IMG/VR virus record: IMGVR_UViG_3300031576_001017
Span: 1 to 21,744 of that record
Strand: one strand, 5' to 3'
DNA length: 21,744 nucleotides
Origin: a virus
Shown: positions 14,908 through 21,744 of the stretch, piece after piece
Position numbering within the stretch: the first letter of the stretch is position 1
How the letters are laid out: each line of letters starts with the position of its first letter
Made by a program: the position numbers and the translations under genes
The notes under the pieces: generated by a model
Database searches by the model: none
Told to the model about the DNA's origin: nothing
The model's input: only the letters and a program-made list of their open reading frames with translations

Positions 14908-15257
14908 ACCCCGGCGAGTGGCCGGAATCGCCCGGGGTGCGCTTCCTGATTTGCTGGTTGCTCCGCCGGGAGGAGCTGTGCGGCGGCCCGAACCTGTGCC
15001 CTTCGGCGCCTGACGATGCGACCCGGTGTGCGGACTGCCCAGCCCTGAGGCTCGAGGAGTCGCTCGATTCGGACGCCGGATGGCTGCTCCAGCGGGCTCT
15101 CGATCTCGATTTCGCCCTCCGCACTGGCCTAACGCTCACGCCCAATGACGTCGCCTTTGATGAATTCATCGCCCTACGCATCCTCCACGAGGAGCGCGAC
15201 CGCCACGCTGCGGAACTGAGCCGACGATGCCCGCCTCGAACACCCTTCAACTCGTAG
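14308..15257 (+). CDS. G-T fusion tail chaperone made by -1 frameshift
   Basis: Reading through the slippery site GGGGGAA (14895-14901) in the -1 frame joins G to the downstream frame and gives a 316-residue product (198 residues of G, then SLNPGEWPESPGVRFLICW and on to TAG 15255-15257). The -1 frame is closed upstream by TGA 14889-14891 and open from 14892, so the shift must occur in a short window that contains the slippery run. A bulged GC hairpin lies 6 bases downstream. Lambda makes gpGT the same way; the T part recruits the tube protein to the G-coated tape measure. The fusion is inferred from sequence. Confidence 0.8.
14895..14938 (+). promoter_or_regulatory. programmed -1 frameshift signal
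   Basis: The G-frame codons GCG GGG GAA GTC TGA contain the heptamer G GGG GAA (14895-14901). Slipping back one base keeps the P-site pairing perfect (GGG to GGG) and changes the A-site codon from GAA to GGA, with a single G-U pair. After a 6-base spacer, ACCCCGG (14908-14914) pairs with CCGGGGT (14932-14938), and CGA (14915-14917) pairs with TCG (14928-14930) around a one-base bulge (C14931); the loop is 10 bases. Spacer length and stem strength are those expected of a stimulatory hairpin. Confidence 0.75.
14901..15257 (+). CDS. T domain of the tail chaperone (frameshift extension)
   Basis: This is the -1 frame part of the fusion, 118 residues. A stand-alone start would be GTG 14937, but it lies in the hairpin and has no ribosome site, so translation only as a fusion is more likely. 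The chain has a helical first part (VRFLICWLLRREE) and a four-cysteine stretch, LCGGPNLCP and RCADCP (Cys 15, 21, 31 and 34 counted from GTG 14937), that could bind zinc or another metal. Two helical segments follow (AGWLLQRALDLDFALRTG, DEFIALRILHEERDRHAAEL). It overlaps the tape measure start by 31 bases. Confidence 0.75.
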   Translation, partial: SLNPGEWPESPGVRFLICWLLRREELCGGPNLCPSAPDDATRCADCPALRLEESLDSDAGWLLQRALDLDFALRTGLTLTPNDVAFDEFIALRILHEERDRHAAELSRRCPPRTPFNS

Positions 15258-18200
15258 TCGAGGTTACAACCGACGCGGCCAACCGCTCGATCGACAAGGT
15301 CAATACGGGCCTTGCCCGCATCGAGCAGGTCGCCGTGCGCTCCTCGCAGGGCGCTTCGCGCGGCATCGACGGCCTGACCGGGAGCATGGCCAAGGGCGTG
15401 GTCGCCGGCAGCGCGCTCGTGGCTGCGATCGAGAAGGCGTTCAGCGTTCTGAAGTCCTTCACCGTCGAGGCGGCGCAGTATGCCGCCCGGACCGAGACGC
15501 TCGGTGTGGCTCTCGACCAGCTCGCCAAGGCGAATAGCCTGAGCGTGGAAGCTGTACGCGCGCAGGTCGAGTCTGTGAAGGCTCTGGGCATCACCACTCA
15601 GGATGCCCGCTCGGCCATCGCCCAGATGATCGCCGCCCAGATCGATCTGTCCAAGGCCACGGAGCTCGCGCGCCTGGCGCAGGACGCGGCGGTGATCGCC
15701 GGCAAGAATTCGTCGGAGACCTTGGCCGGCATCGTTCACGGGATCGTCACCCAGCAGATCGAGGTCCTGCGCACCTACGGCATTCAGGTCAACTTCGAGC
15801 GGGCGTTTGCGCGGGCCCAACAGGAGGTCGGGCGGGAGCTGACCGAGACTGAGCGCAAGATGGTCGCCTTCACTGAGGTGCTCCGGCAGGCGCCGAAGTT
15901 TGCCGGGGCTTACGAAGCTGCCCTGGGCACCGTCGGCAAGCAGCAGACCTCCCTCACCCGCTACGTGCTCGAGGCCAAGAACACCATCGGCGAGCAGTTC
16001 CTACCTTTGATGCGGCAGGCCGTCGCTGGCCTGACGGAGCTTGCCAAGTGGGCGAAGGAGAACGCGACCGACATCGCCAACCTGACTAAGGCCACCGCTG
16101 GCCTGGCCATCGTCATCACGGCCTACAACGTTCCGGGATTGCTTCTGAAGATCGCCGCCGGCATCCGGGCGATCTCGCTTGCAGCCGCCGCCAACCCCTG
16201 GGGCCTTGTCGCCGCCGGGGTCGCAACCCTCGGCTTTGCCCTGTACGAGATGAAGCAGCGGCTGGATGAGAGCGCCGAGGCCATGGAGCAGGCGGCGCAG
16301 CGGGCGAAGCTGCTGGAGGAAATCAGGGCAGGCCGTTCCGTCGAGGAACTCCAGAAGCTCGGCTACACGGCCGACCAGATCCGGCAGGCGCTTACAGGCG
16401 CGAAAACCGCACTCACCGATCTGGCCGGGGGCGTCCAGGGCTTCGACTTCGGGGCGCCGATCCGTGCGCGTATCGAAGACGAACGCAAGCTCCAAGAGGA
16501 GCTCCAGCGCCAGCGGGAACTGCGCACCAAGATCAAACAGGCGGAAGAAAAGGCGCACGATCTGTTGATCTCGGCCCAGAAGCAGGAGTTCACAGGCTTG
16601 GCGAAGATCATCGCCGAGTACGGCATCTATCGCCAGGAGATCGGTCTCTCGGCAAAAGCCAACCGCGATCTGGCGCTAGCCACCCAATTGCGGCTGCGCG
16701 TCGAGGCGTCCAAGGAACTAAAGGAGAGTGCTCGTGAGCAACTGAAACAGCTCGAGGAGCAGACGGCGGCCGACCTTGAGGCGCGTGGCCAGCGGATGCT
16801 CCGCGAGAAGGAGTTCCAGTCGGAGACCCTGGAACTGGCCATCGACACGCTCAACAAGCGCCTCGACTACGAGCAGACGGCACTGGAGCAAGCCCGCGAC
16901 GCTCGGCTGCGAGCGCTCGAGTTTGTGGACGCCCGCACGGTCGAGCAAAAGATTGCGATCGAACAGCAGAAGCTCGCGATCGAGGAGGATTACCTGCTCC
17001 GTTCGTTCGCCCTCAAAGCAGCAGCGCTCGACCGCGAGGCCCAGGCGGAGGTGGTGATGATGGAGGCCATCGCCCGGGCGCGGTTCATCAGCGAGGAGGA
17101 AATCGCCCGGCGGCGCGACGAGCTGCTCCGAGCCTTCGCCGAGAAGGCACGCCAGCTCGAGGTCTCGACCCAGGACAGCATCAACGCCGCCCGCGAGAAC
17201 GCTGCCATCCGCCAGACGCAGATTGTCAGGGACGCCAATCAGCGCATCTTCGACCAGATGAAGTCGGCGAGCGAGCGGGTCTTCGACGCGATGCTGCAGA
17301 AAGGACAGAGCATCTTCTCGGCACTGGCCGATGCGCTCAAGAACGCCGTGCTGACGGTACTGCGGGAGATCGTCACCTCGCAAGTCGCCCGGATGCTGAC
17401 GGCGTTGTTCACGGGCCAGCGCGTGGCTCTGGCGCCGGGCGGGGCCGGCGGTGGCACCCTGGGCCGACTTGGCGGGTTGCTCGGCATCGGGGCCGTGCCG
17501 GTGTTCGGCGCAGGGAGCATCACCGGCGGGCCTGGCGGTACCGGAGGCTTCGCCGGGCCGGTGACCACCGGCTCTCCGGCGAGCTCGCTGCTCGGCTTCG
17601 CCGGCCTCGGAGTGAACCTGAAGAGCTTCCTCGGATTCGGTGGCGGCTCAGTGGCCCTGGGCGCCGGACGTGCGACAACTACGGCCACTCTGGGCGGCAA
17701 GTTCGCCGCGCTCGGCCGTTCCGATGCCGCCGCTCTTGCTGGCGGCCTGCTGGCTTTCGAAGGCCTCCGCCGGGGCGGATTGAGCGGGCTCGCCATGACC
17801 ACCGCCGGCGGCGCCCTGCTCGGCTTCAAGTTTGGCGGCCCGATTGGAGCCGCCATCGGCGCCGGGGTCGGTGCCATCGCCGGCATCGTTCGCTTGTTCA
17901 TCAAGAACGCCGCACAGAAGGCTCGCGAGAAGATCCGCGCGGTCTACGGCGTGGACATCCAGTCGAAGGGCGTGTTGGACCAGATCGTACAGATGGCCAA
18001 GCAGGGCTTCGGCGGCAACCTCGACATCGCGATCCGCAGTCCCCAAGTCCGCGATCTGATCGAACTCTACGCGCTCTCGACTGGGCAGAGCATCGGCGGA
18101 CTACCCGCCACGGTGAGACCGGTTTCGCTCGTCCAGCAAGGCGGCGCGTTGTATCAACCTGGCCTGGGCAGCAGTTCGCTCGACCGCATCGGCGCAGGAG

Positions 18201-18397
18201 TCCCACAAAACGCTGGGCCGATCGTGATCAAGCTCGACGGCCCCGCGACGACCGCCCTGTTGCGCGGCGAAGCCGTCCAGGCTATCGCCGACAACCCACG
18301 ACTGGTCCAGAGCGCGGCGATGACCGCTACGCGGGCCAACGCCGGCCGCCGCGAACTGCTGGCTCTGCAACTTTCTCCTGGAACCCTGACCGCATGA
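15227..18397 (+). CDS. tape measure protein
   Basis: At 1056 residues this is the longest gene and the ruler of the tail; at about 0.15 nm per residue it predicts a tail near 160 nm (inference). The N-terminus (about 1-280) is helical (TDAANRSIDKVNTGLARIEQ). A hydrophobic stretch at about 288-343 (GLAIVITAYNVPGLLLKIAA, NPWGLVAAGVATLGFALYEM) is the usual membrane-active segment. Residues about 415-690 are Glu/Lys/Arg-rich coiled coil. Residues about 735-870 are a Gly/Ala-rich low-complexity region, and PIGAAIGAGVGAIAGIVRLF (about 871-890) is a second hydrophobic helix. The C-terminal 160 residues are a mixed domain. The start overlaps the T extension and the stop overlaps the next gene (ATGA). 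Confidence 0.92.
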   Translation: MPASNTLQLVVEVTTDAANRSIDKVNTGLARIEQVAVRSSQGASRGIDGLTGSMAKGVVAGSALVAAIEKAFSVLKSFTVEAAQYAARTETLGVALDQLAKANSLSVEAVRAQVESVKALGITTQDARSAIAQMIAAQIDLSKATELARLAQDAAVIAGKNSSETLAGIVHGIVTQQIEVLRTYGIQVNFERAFARAQQEVGRELTETERKMVAFTEVLRQAPKFAGAYEAALGTVGKQQTSLTRYVLEAKNTIGEQFLPLMRQAVAGLTELAKWAKENATDIANLTKATAGLAIVITAYNVPGLLLKIAAGIRAISLAAAANPWGLVAAGVATLGFALYEMKQRLDESAEAMEQAAQRAKLLEEIRAGRSVEELQKLGYTADQIRQALTGAKTALTDLAGGVQGFDFGAPIRARIEDERKLQEELQRQRELRTKIKQAEEKAHDLLISAQKQEFTGLAKIIAEYGIYRQEIGLSAKANRDLALATQLRLRVEASKELKESAREQLKQLEEQTAADLEARGQRMLREKEFQSETLELAIDTLNKRLDYEQTALEQARDARLRALEFVDARTVEQKIAIEQQKLAIEEDYLLRSFALKAAALDREAQAEVVMMEAIARARFISEEEIARRRDELLRAFAEKARQLEVSTQDSINAARENAAIRQTQIVRDANQRIFDQMKSASERVFDAMLQKGQSIFSALADALKNAVLTVLREIVTSQVARMLTALFTGQRVALAPGGAGGGTLGRLGGLLGIGAVPVFGAGSITGGPGGTGGFAGPVTTGSPASSLLGFAGLGVNLKSFLGFGGGSVALGAGRATTTATLGGKFAALGRSDAAALAGGLLAFEGLRRGGLSGLAMTTAGGALLGFKFGGPIGAAIGAGVGAIAGIVRLFIKNAAQKAREKIRAVYGVDIQSKGVLDQIVQMAKQGFGGNLDIAIRSPQVRDLIELYALSTGQSIGGLPATVRPVSLVQQGGALYQPGLGSSSLDRIGAGVPQNAGPIVIKLDGPATTALLRGEAVQAIADNPRLVQSAAMTATRANAGRRELLALQLSPGTLTA

Positions 18398-19845
18398 GAA
18401 AGCTACTCCCGATCCTCGTTCTTGTGCCTACGTGGGCGCTGGCAGGCACACGAATCCTGGACACCATCAAGTATCCGGACGGGACCCTGGCGGGCGGCAA
18501 GGCCGAAATCTCGCTGTTCACGCCGTTCATCACCGCCGGCAATGAACCCATCGGTGCCGGCAAGCAGACCGTGACCATCACCAACGGCCTGATCGATGTG
18601 ACGCTCGAGCCGAACGACACGGCCACCCCAGCGGGGACCTCCTACGCCGTGCGCTTCTATCTCTCGCGCGGCACTTACCTGCAGTACTGGGGGGTTCCGA
18701 CTTCGGCTGCGACGCTCAGGGTCAAGGACGTGGCGATCTCAACCATCCCCACGCCGGCCCTGACGATCGCGCTCTCGCAGTTGAGCGGCCTGGGCGCTGC
18801 CAAGGGGGACTTGATCGCATTCGGCACTACCTGGAGCCGCTTGCCGGTGGGCGCCAACGGGCAGGTCCTGACGGCCGACGCAACGCAATCGCTCGGTTTG
18901 AAGTGGGCAGCGGGCGGTGCCGGAGGCATCACGTCCTTGAACGGTCTGACTGCCGCTGCCCAGAGCTTCACCAACGACACCAATGTGACGATTTCGTCGA
19001 GCGGCAGCACCCACACGGTGGCCTGGAGCGGGACCCTGGCGAAGTCGCGCCAGAACTCGCAGACCGCCTACTATGACCAGGCCGGAACCTTCGCCCAGCC
19101 GCAAACGATCAGCGGGGCGACCACGGACCTTCTGACCTTCAACAACTCAACCGGCAACGACTGGGTGACGCTGACGGCGAACAAGTCGCGGTTCAAGGTT
19201 TGGAACTCCGGCACCAGCAACTTGGCGGAGCTTCAGGCGCTGACGTTCTTCGGCAGCGGCGCCGGGCTGAACTCTGGCAGTGTGCCCGCCTCGGCGCTGA
19301 CCAGCCTGGTGACCACCGTCGATCAGGGTTACTTCTTCCCGGTCACGATTCAGGCGCCACAGTCGTCCGGCGCTACCACCGCCTTCTCAGTCAACACCGT
19401 CCGGGTCTGGCAGTTCGTGCTGCCGTTCGCGGTCACCGTCAACCAAGTGAGCTTCGAGGTGGTCGGGACCAGCGGCGCCGGAACCTCACTCGGCCTGGGC
19501 ATCTGGGACGCGCCCTGCTCCACTTTGCTGCTGAACTCGGGTGTGATGACCGCCGGCGGCAGCCCCGACATCAACGTGGCTGGCGTCAAGACCAAGGCGA
19601 TCACAGGTGGGCCGGTCACGCTCAACCCTGGCGTCTACTGGTTGGCGATGACCACGGACTCCACGACCCTGACACTGCGATCCACGAGCCTCCCGAGCCA
19701 GGTCATCACCATGTTGAACGCCCAGACGAACAAGAAGTTCGCCCAGGCCGGCAATAACGGGAGCGCAGGAGCGTTTCCCGCCTCTTGCGGGACGCTGACC
19801 GTGGCTGCGGCCAACCAGCCCCCGATCGTGCTTCTGGAAAGGTGA
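18394..19845 (+). CDS. fibre-like protein with N-terminal signal peptide
   Basis: This 483-residue protein starts in an ATGA overlap with the tape measure stop, without a ribosome site. Residues 1-17 are a classic signal peptide: basic RK, hydrophobic LLPILVLVP, and an ALA-G cleavage site. Residues 20-115 form a beta-rich domain (YPDGTLAGGKAEISLFTPFI, TITNGLIDVTLEPND, TSYAVRFYLSRGTYLQYWGV). The motif GANGQVLTADATQSLGLKW near 153-171 is common in phage tail fibres and exported repeat proteins. The rest is Ser/Thr/Gly-rich beta structure with a possible carbohydrate-binding-type C-terminal domain (about 305-483). The position behind the tape measure suggests a tail tip or receptor-binding protein, but the signal peptide is odd for one. 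An exported protein of the infected cell is the alternative. Confidence 0.65.
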   Translation: MRKLLPILVLVPTWALAGTRILDTIKYPDGTLAGGKAEISLFTPFITAGNEPIGAGKQTVTITNGLIDVTLEPNDTATPAGTSYAVRFYLSRGTYLQYWGVPTSAATLRVKDVAISTIPTPALTIALSQLSGLGAAKGDLIAFGTTWSRLPVGANGQVLTADATQSLGLKWAAGGAGGITSLNGLTAAAQSFTNDTNVTISSSGSTHTVAWSGTLAKSRQNSQTAYYDQAGTFAQPQTISGATTDLLTFNNSTGNDWVTLTANKSRFKVWNSGTSNLAELQALTFFGSGAGLNSGSVPASALTSLVTTVDQGYFFPVTIQAPQSSGATTAFSVNTVRVWQFVLPFAVTVNQVSFEVVGTSGAGTSLGLGIWDAPCSTLLLNSGVMTAGGSPDINVAGVKTKAITGGPVTLNPGVYWLAMTTDSTTLTLRSTSLPSQVITMLNAQTNKKFAQAGNNGSAGAFPASCGTLTVAAANQPPIVLLER

Positions 19846-19849
19846 GCGT

Positions 19850-20215
19850 ATGCGAATGATTGAGCGGTACGGGCCTCCGGCGAGGCTCGTCGTGAATCTC
19901 GCGGCCGTGCTGTATCTGGTCTTCGCCCTGTTCCACTTCGGCGCCGTCGCCCAGGGGATCAGCGTCCAGCAACGCGTCATCGAGAACCACCAGCGGATCG
20001 AGGGCCTCGAGCGGCGGCTCGACCGGCTGGACCAGAGTCTCGAAAAGCTCGACATCGCGCAACGGCTGACCCGGATCGAGGCCTACATCCAGGCCGCCAA
20101 GGAGAGTTCGGAAAGCAATCGCCAACTGCTGCGGGCGGTCGTGGGCGGAGTCGCTCTGATGCTGCTCGAAACCCTGATCCGCACGGTGGGCGCGGTGCGC
20201 CGGCGGAATCACTGA
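19850..20215 (+). CDS. membrane protein with central coiled coil
   Basis: A 121-residue protein with GGAAAGGTGAG just before its ATG. Residues 11-34 (ARLVVNLAAVLYLVFALFHF) are a clear membrane helix. Residues 40-90 are a charged heptad-like coiled coil (RIEGLERRLDRLDQSLEKLD). Residues 93-116 (LLRAVVGGVALMLLETLIRT) form a second hydrophobic segment before a basic end (RRRNH). Two membrane segments joined by a coiled coil fit a holin, a spanin-like or another inner-membrane lysis factor, and a lysis-type peptidase begins 1.3 kb downstream. The specific role is not shown by the sequence. Confidence 0.7.
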   Translation: MRMIERYGPPARLVVNLAAVLYLVFALFHFGAVAQGISVQQRVIENHQRIEGLERRLDRLDQSLEKLDIAQRLTRIEAYIQAAKESSESNRQLLRAVVGGVALMLLETLIRTVGAVRRRNH

Positions 20216-20616
20216 TGCCCGGATCCGTTTCGCTCGCGGCGCCGGTGATGGTGCTGCCGGCGAACCTCTCGCGTGCCTTCGTCCATGCGCGTGAGTATCC
20301 GGTTCACGTCAACGAGTACCAGAACGGAGAATCCCAGCGGGGACGCCTCGCGGATACGAGCCGTAAACGCTGGCGACTCGCCAAGCAGCTCACACCGATG
20401 CAGTTGGCCGCCCTACGCGACTTCTATGACGCGCGCAGCGGCCCGCAGGAACCGTTCTATTTCTACGACCCGTACGAAACCAACCCGCCGTTCTCGCATG
20501 ATCCGACCGGCGCGGCCACCCAGGGCCGCTACACGGTGCGCTTCGAGGGAGCTTGGTCCCAAAGCTCAGGTCCAGCGCGCTCGGAGTGCGAGATCGAACT
20601 GGTGGAAGTGGCCTGA
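20215..20616 (+). CDS. minor tail protein
   Basis: This 133-residue protein starts in a one-base overlap (TGATG) with the preceding stop. It begins MPGSVSLAAPVMVLPANLSR and has VHVNEYQNGESQRG, an Arg-rich turn (TSRKRWRLAKQLTPMQLAAL) and the aromatic motif EPFYFYDPYETNPPF, then ends with strands (RYTVRFEGAWSQS, SECEIELVEVA). The beta-rich layout with FYFYDPYE resembles minor tail or distal-tail proteins that sit near the baseplate, such as the gpM/DUF2460 kind. The exact family is unconfirmed. Confidence 0.65.
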   Translation: MPGSVSLAAPVMVLPANLSRAFVHAREYPVHVNEYQNGESQRGRLADTSRKRWRLAKQLTPMQLAALRDFYDARSGPQEPFYFYDPYETNPPFSHDPTGAATQGRYTVRFEGAWSQSSGPARSECEIELVEVA

Positions 20617-20637
20617 TCGGCCACGGAAAGGAACCTC

Positions 20638-21096
20638 ATGGCTCGCAACTATTCCGTCAACGGAAACGCGGTCAACACGCAGTCCTCGACCCTGCCCCTG
20701 GTTACGTTGATCTCTTCGGCCAACATCCGGCCGCGGATCTACGACATGACCTTCGGCTCGGCCGCGACGCCCGCAGACAACGCGGCGCGATACATCGCGC
20801 AGCGGTGCACCAGCCCCGGCACGCCCGGCTCCTCGATCACCCCGCAGGCGCTTGACCCGGGCGACCCGGTGGCGCTCGCGACCTCGGGCCTGGCAGCGTT
20901 CTCGGTCGGCCCGACGCTTACGGCGAACGCCCTGCTGCTCCAGTTCGGCGTCAACCAGCGGGCCACTTGGCGCTGGGCGCCGAAGGACGGCAAGGAGATC
21001 GTGCTGCCCGCGGCGACGGGCAACGGCATCGCGATCCTGCCCGCACAGGTGACCTCGGCCTTTGATCAGGCCTTCTCGATCCAGTTCGAGGAGTAG
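20638..21096 (+). CDS. phage structural protein of unknown function
   Basis: A 152-residue protein with GGAAAGGA (20625-20632) 5 bases before its ATG. The chain has few charges and is rich in Ala, Thr, Gly and Pro. It starts MARNYSVNGNAVNTQSSTLP, continues with beta strands (LVTLISSANIRPRIYDMTFG) and has NQRATWRWAPKDGKEIVLPA near 103-122, then FDQAFSIQFEE at the end. It looks like a small beta-barrel virion protein. The neighbours are tail and late genes, so a tail tip or surface role is likely; no family is recognised with confidence. Confidence 0.6.
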   Translation: MARNYSVNGNAVNTQSSTLPLVTLISSANIRPRIYDMTFGSAATPADNAARYIAQRCTSPGTPGSSITPQALDPGDPVALATSGLAAFSVGPTLTANALLLQFGVNQRATWRWAPKDGKEIVLPAATGNGIAILPAQVTSAFDQAFSIQFEE

Positions 21097-21098
21097 CC

Positions 21099-21347
21099 GT
21101 GCCGAACGAGAAGTTCGAGCGGAACGCACATGGGGCGTTCCTCGTCGACGGCCGCGAGGTGGCGCACACGCTCCAGTGCCCGCACTGCGGCTGTCACTTC
21201 GTCAGCCGACGCGGGAGCGGTGCGCGCCGGACCTTCTGCCTGCGCTGCATGGCTGTGACCTGCGGAAATCCGGCGTGCGATCCGTGCATTCCGTTTGAGC
21301 GGAAACTCGAAGCGATGGAGGGAAGGCGACCATGGCCCAATCGGTAG
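21099..21347 (+). CDS. cysteine-rich zinc-ribbon protein
   Basis: An 82-residue protein read from GTG two bases after the preceding stop. It has eight cysteines in three clusters: QCPHCGC (Cys27, Cys30, Cys32), FCLRC (Cys47, Cys50) and CGNPACDPC (Cys55, Cys60, Cys63). The first two pairs make a plausible four-Cys zinc ribbon, and the third cluster a further metal site or disulfides. The tail IPFERKLEAMEG is helical. Small zinc-ribbon proteins with an FCLRC/CGNPACDPC-like signature occur in other tailed phages next to lysis or tail-end genes. Its function is unknown; it may bind nucleic acid or act in virion assembly. Confidence 0.7.
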   Translation: MPNEKFERNAHGAFLVDGREVAHTLQCPHCGCHFVSRRGSGARRTFCLRCMAVTCGNPACDPCIPFERKLEAMEGRRPWPNR

Positions 21348-21523
21348 AGCAATGGATGCCCGTGCCGGCGACACCGGCGCTGTGCAACGTGCCGATCGCC
21401 GTGCTTTCACAGCTTCCGGTAGCCGCGCTCGAGCTTGATGAACCTCAGCGGCTGGAACGAGTCACCGCCGACCGCTGGACCGTGCCGGACGCCAACCTCG
21501 TCCCCGGACTCTTTCCCAAGTAA
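21332..21523 (+). CDS. 63-residue hypothetical protein
   Basis: This small protein overlaps the zinc-ribbon gene by 16 bases. GGAGGGAAGG lies about 8 bases before its ATG, a strong ribosome site that supports a real gene. The chain reads MAQSVEQWMPVPATPALCNV, with a hydrophobic middle (PIAVLSQLPVAALELDE) and ends DANLVPGLFPK. It is not long or hydrophobic enough to be a firm membrane protein. No family is recognised. The peptidase gene follows after one base. Confidence 0.6.
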   Translation: MAQSVEQWMPVPATPALCNVPIAVLSQLPVAALELDEPQRLERVTADRWTVPDANLVPGLFPK

Positions 21524-21524
21524 G

Positions 21525-21744
21525 ATGCCCAAGCTCAAGCCTGGAGTTCGTCTCACCGGCATTCGCCCGGAGGTCCTGTTCGCCGTGATGGCGGCCGAGC
21601 GCGCTTACAACCGGTCTGGCCACGAGCTCGTCGTGACGTCCTGCGTCGACGGCAAGCACGGGCGCGGCTCGCTGCACTATTCGGGCGCTGCCCTCGACCT
21701 CAGAACGCGCGACGTTCCCTCGGACGCCATGCGGGAAATCGTCG
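21525..21744 (+). CDS. M15-type peptidase, likely endolysin (cut by window end)
   Basis: The first 73 residues of a protein starting ATG 21525; the rest lies beyond the window. It reads MPKLKPGVRLTGIRPEVLFA, then VVTSCVDGKHGRG and SLHYSGAALDLRTRDVPSD. The SLHYSGAALD box with His45, His51 and Asp58 matches the zinc site of the M15 (D-Ala-D-Ala carboxypeptidase/endopeptidase) family, which cuts peptidoglycan peptides. The likely role is host-cell lysis. The last zinc ligand and catalytic residues should follow downstream and cannot be checked here. Confidence 0.75.
   Translation, partial: MPKLKPGVRLTGIRPEVLFAVMAAERAYNRSGHELVVTSCVDGKHGRGSLHYSGAALDLRTRDVPSDAMREIV

Noticed and set aside
14937-15257. 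Independent T gene starting at GTG 14937
   Set aside because: No ribosome site, and the start lies in the hairpin stem; the -1 fusion from the slippery site explains the frame better.
14828-15820. 330-residue minus-strand open frame across T and the tape measure start
   Set aside because: Antisense to the frameshift region and tape measure; no ribosome site or family signal.

Overview
The window is a contiguous, GC-rich block of a tailed-phage genome (free phage or prophage) with lambda-type head genes and a long-tailed, non-contractile (siphovirus) tail module. No integrase, repressor, replication gene, tRNA, rRNA, IS element or CRISPR array is visible, so prophage and virion DNA cannot be told apart. 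The host cannot be named. Strong AGGAGG-type ribosome sites show a bacterial host. A tail-region protein with a signal peptide and the GC-rich codon use would fit a GC-rich Gram-negative such as an Acidobacteriota or Proteobacteria member, but this is only a weak inference.

Layout, left to right. Bases 1-290 hold no convincing gene but carry a cluster of short repeats (GGTCGTCACC and GGGTAGTC) that ends where the ribosome site of the first gene would lie. Two tandem, related DNA methyltransferases follow (291-3052), each with a ParB/Srx-like N-terminal domain, then a small helical protein (3027-3218). A three-gene cassette on the minus strand (4267-3233), including a DUF3489 protein, interrupts the plus-strand order.

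The packaging and head genes run 4325-11587: small terminase, large terminase (GpA), gpW-like joiner, portal (gpB), S49 protease (gpC) with an in-frame nested scaffold start (Nu3-like), decoration protein (gpD), major capsid (gpE) and a FII-like connector. This is the lambda order A-W-B-C/Nu3-D-E-FII with Nu1 in front.

The tail genes run 11608-18397: an unidentified protein with a very strong ribosome site, a tail-completion candidate, a tail-terminator candidate, a 50-residue protein, the tail tube, the G chaperone with a T extension reached by -1 frameshifting, and a 1056-residue tape measure. After that the resemblance to lambda stops. There is a fibre-like protein with a signal peptide, a membrane/coiled-coil protein, a minor tail protein, a small structural protein, a cysteine-rich zinc-ribbon protein, a 63-residue protein, and the start of an M15-type peptidase (likely endolysin) cut by the window end.

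Most plus-strand genes overlap or abut, consistent with one long late transcript. The clearest non-obvious signals are the frameshift cassette at 14895-14938 (slippery G run, spacer, bulged GC hairpin), the nested scaffold start at 9256, the repeat cluster at 167-283, and the paired ParB-methyltransferases.
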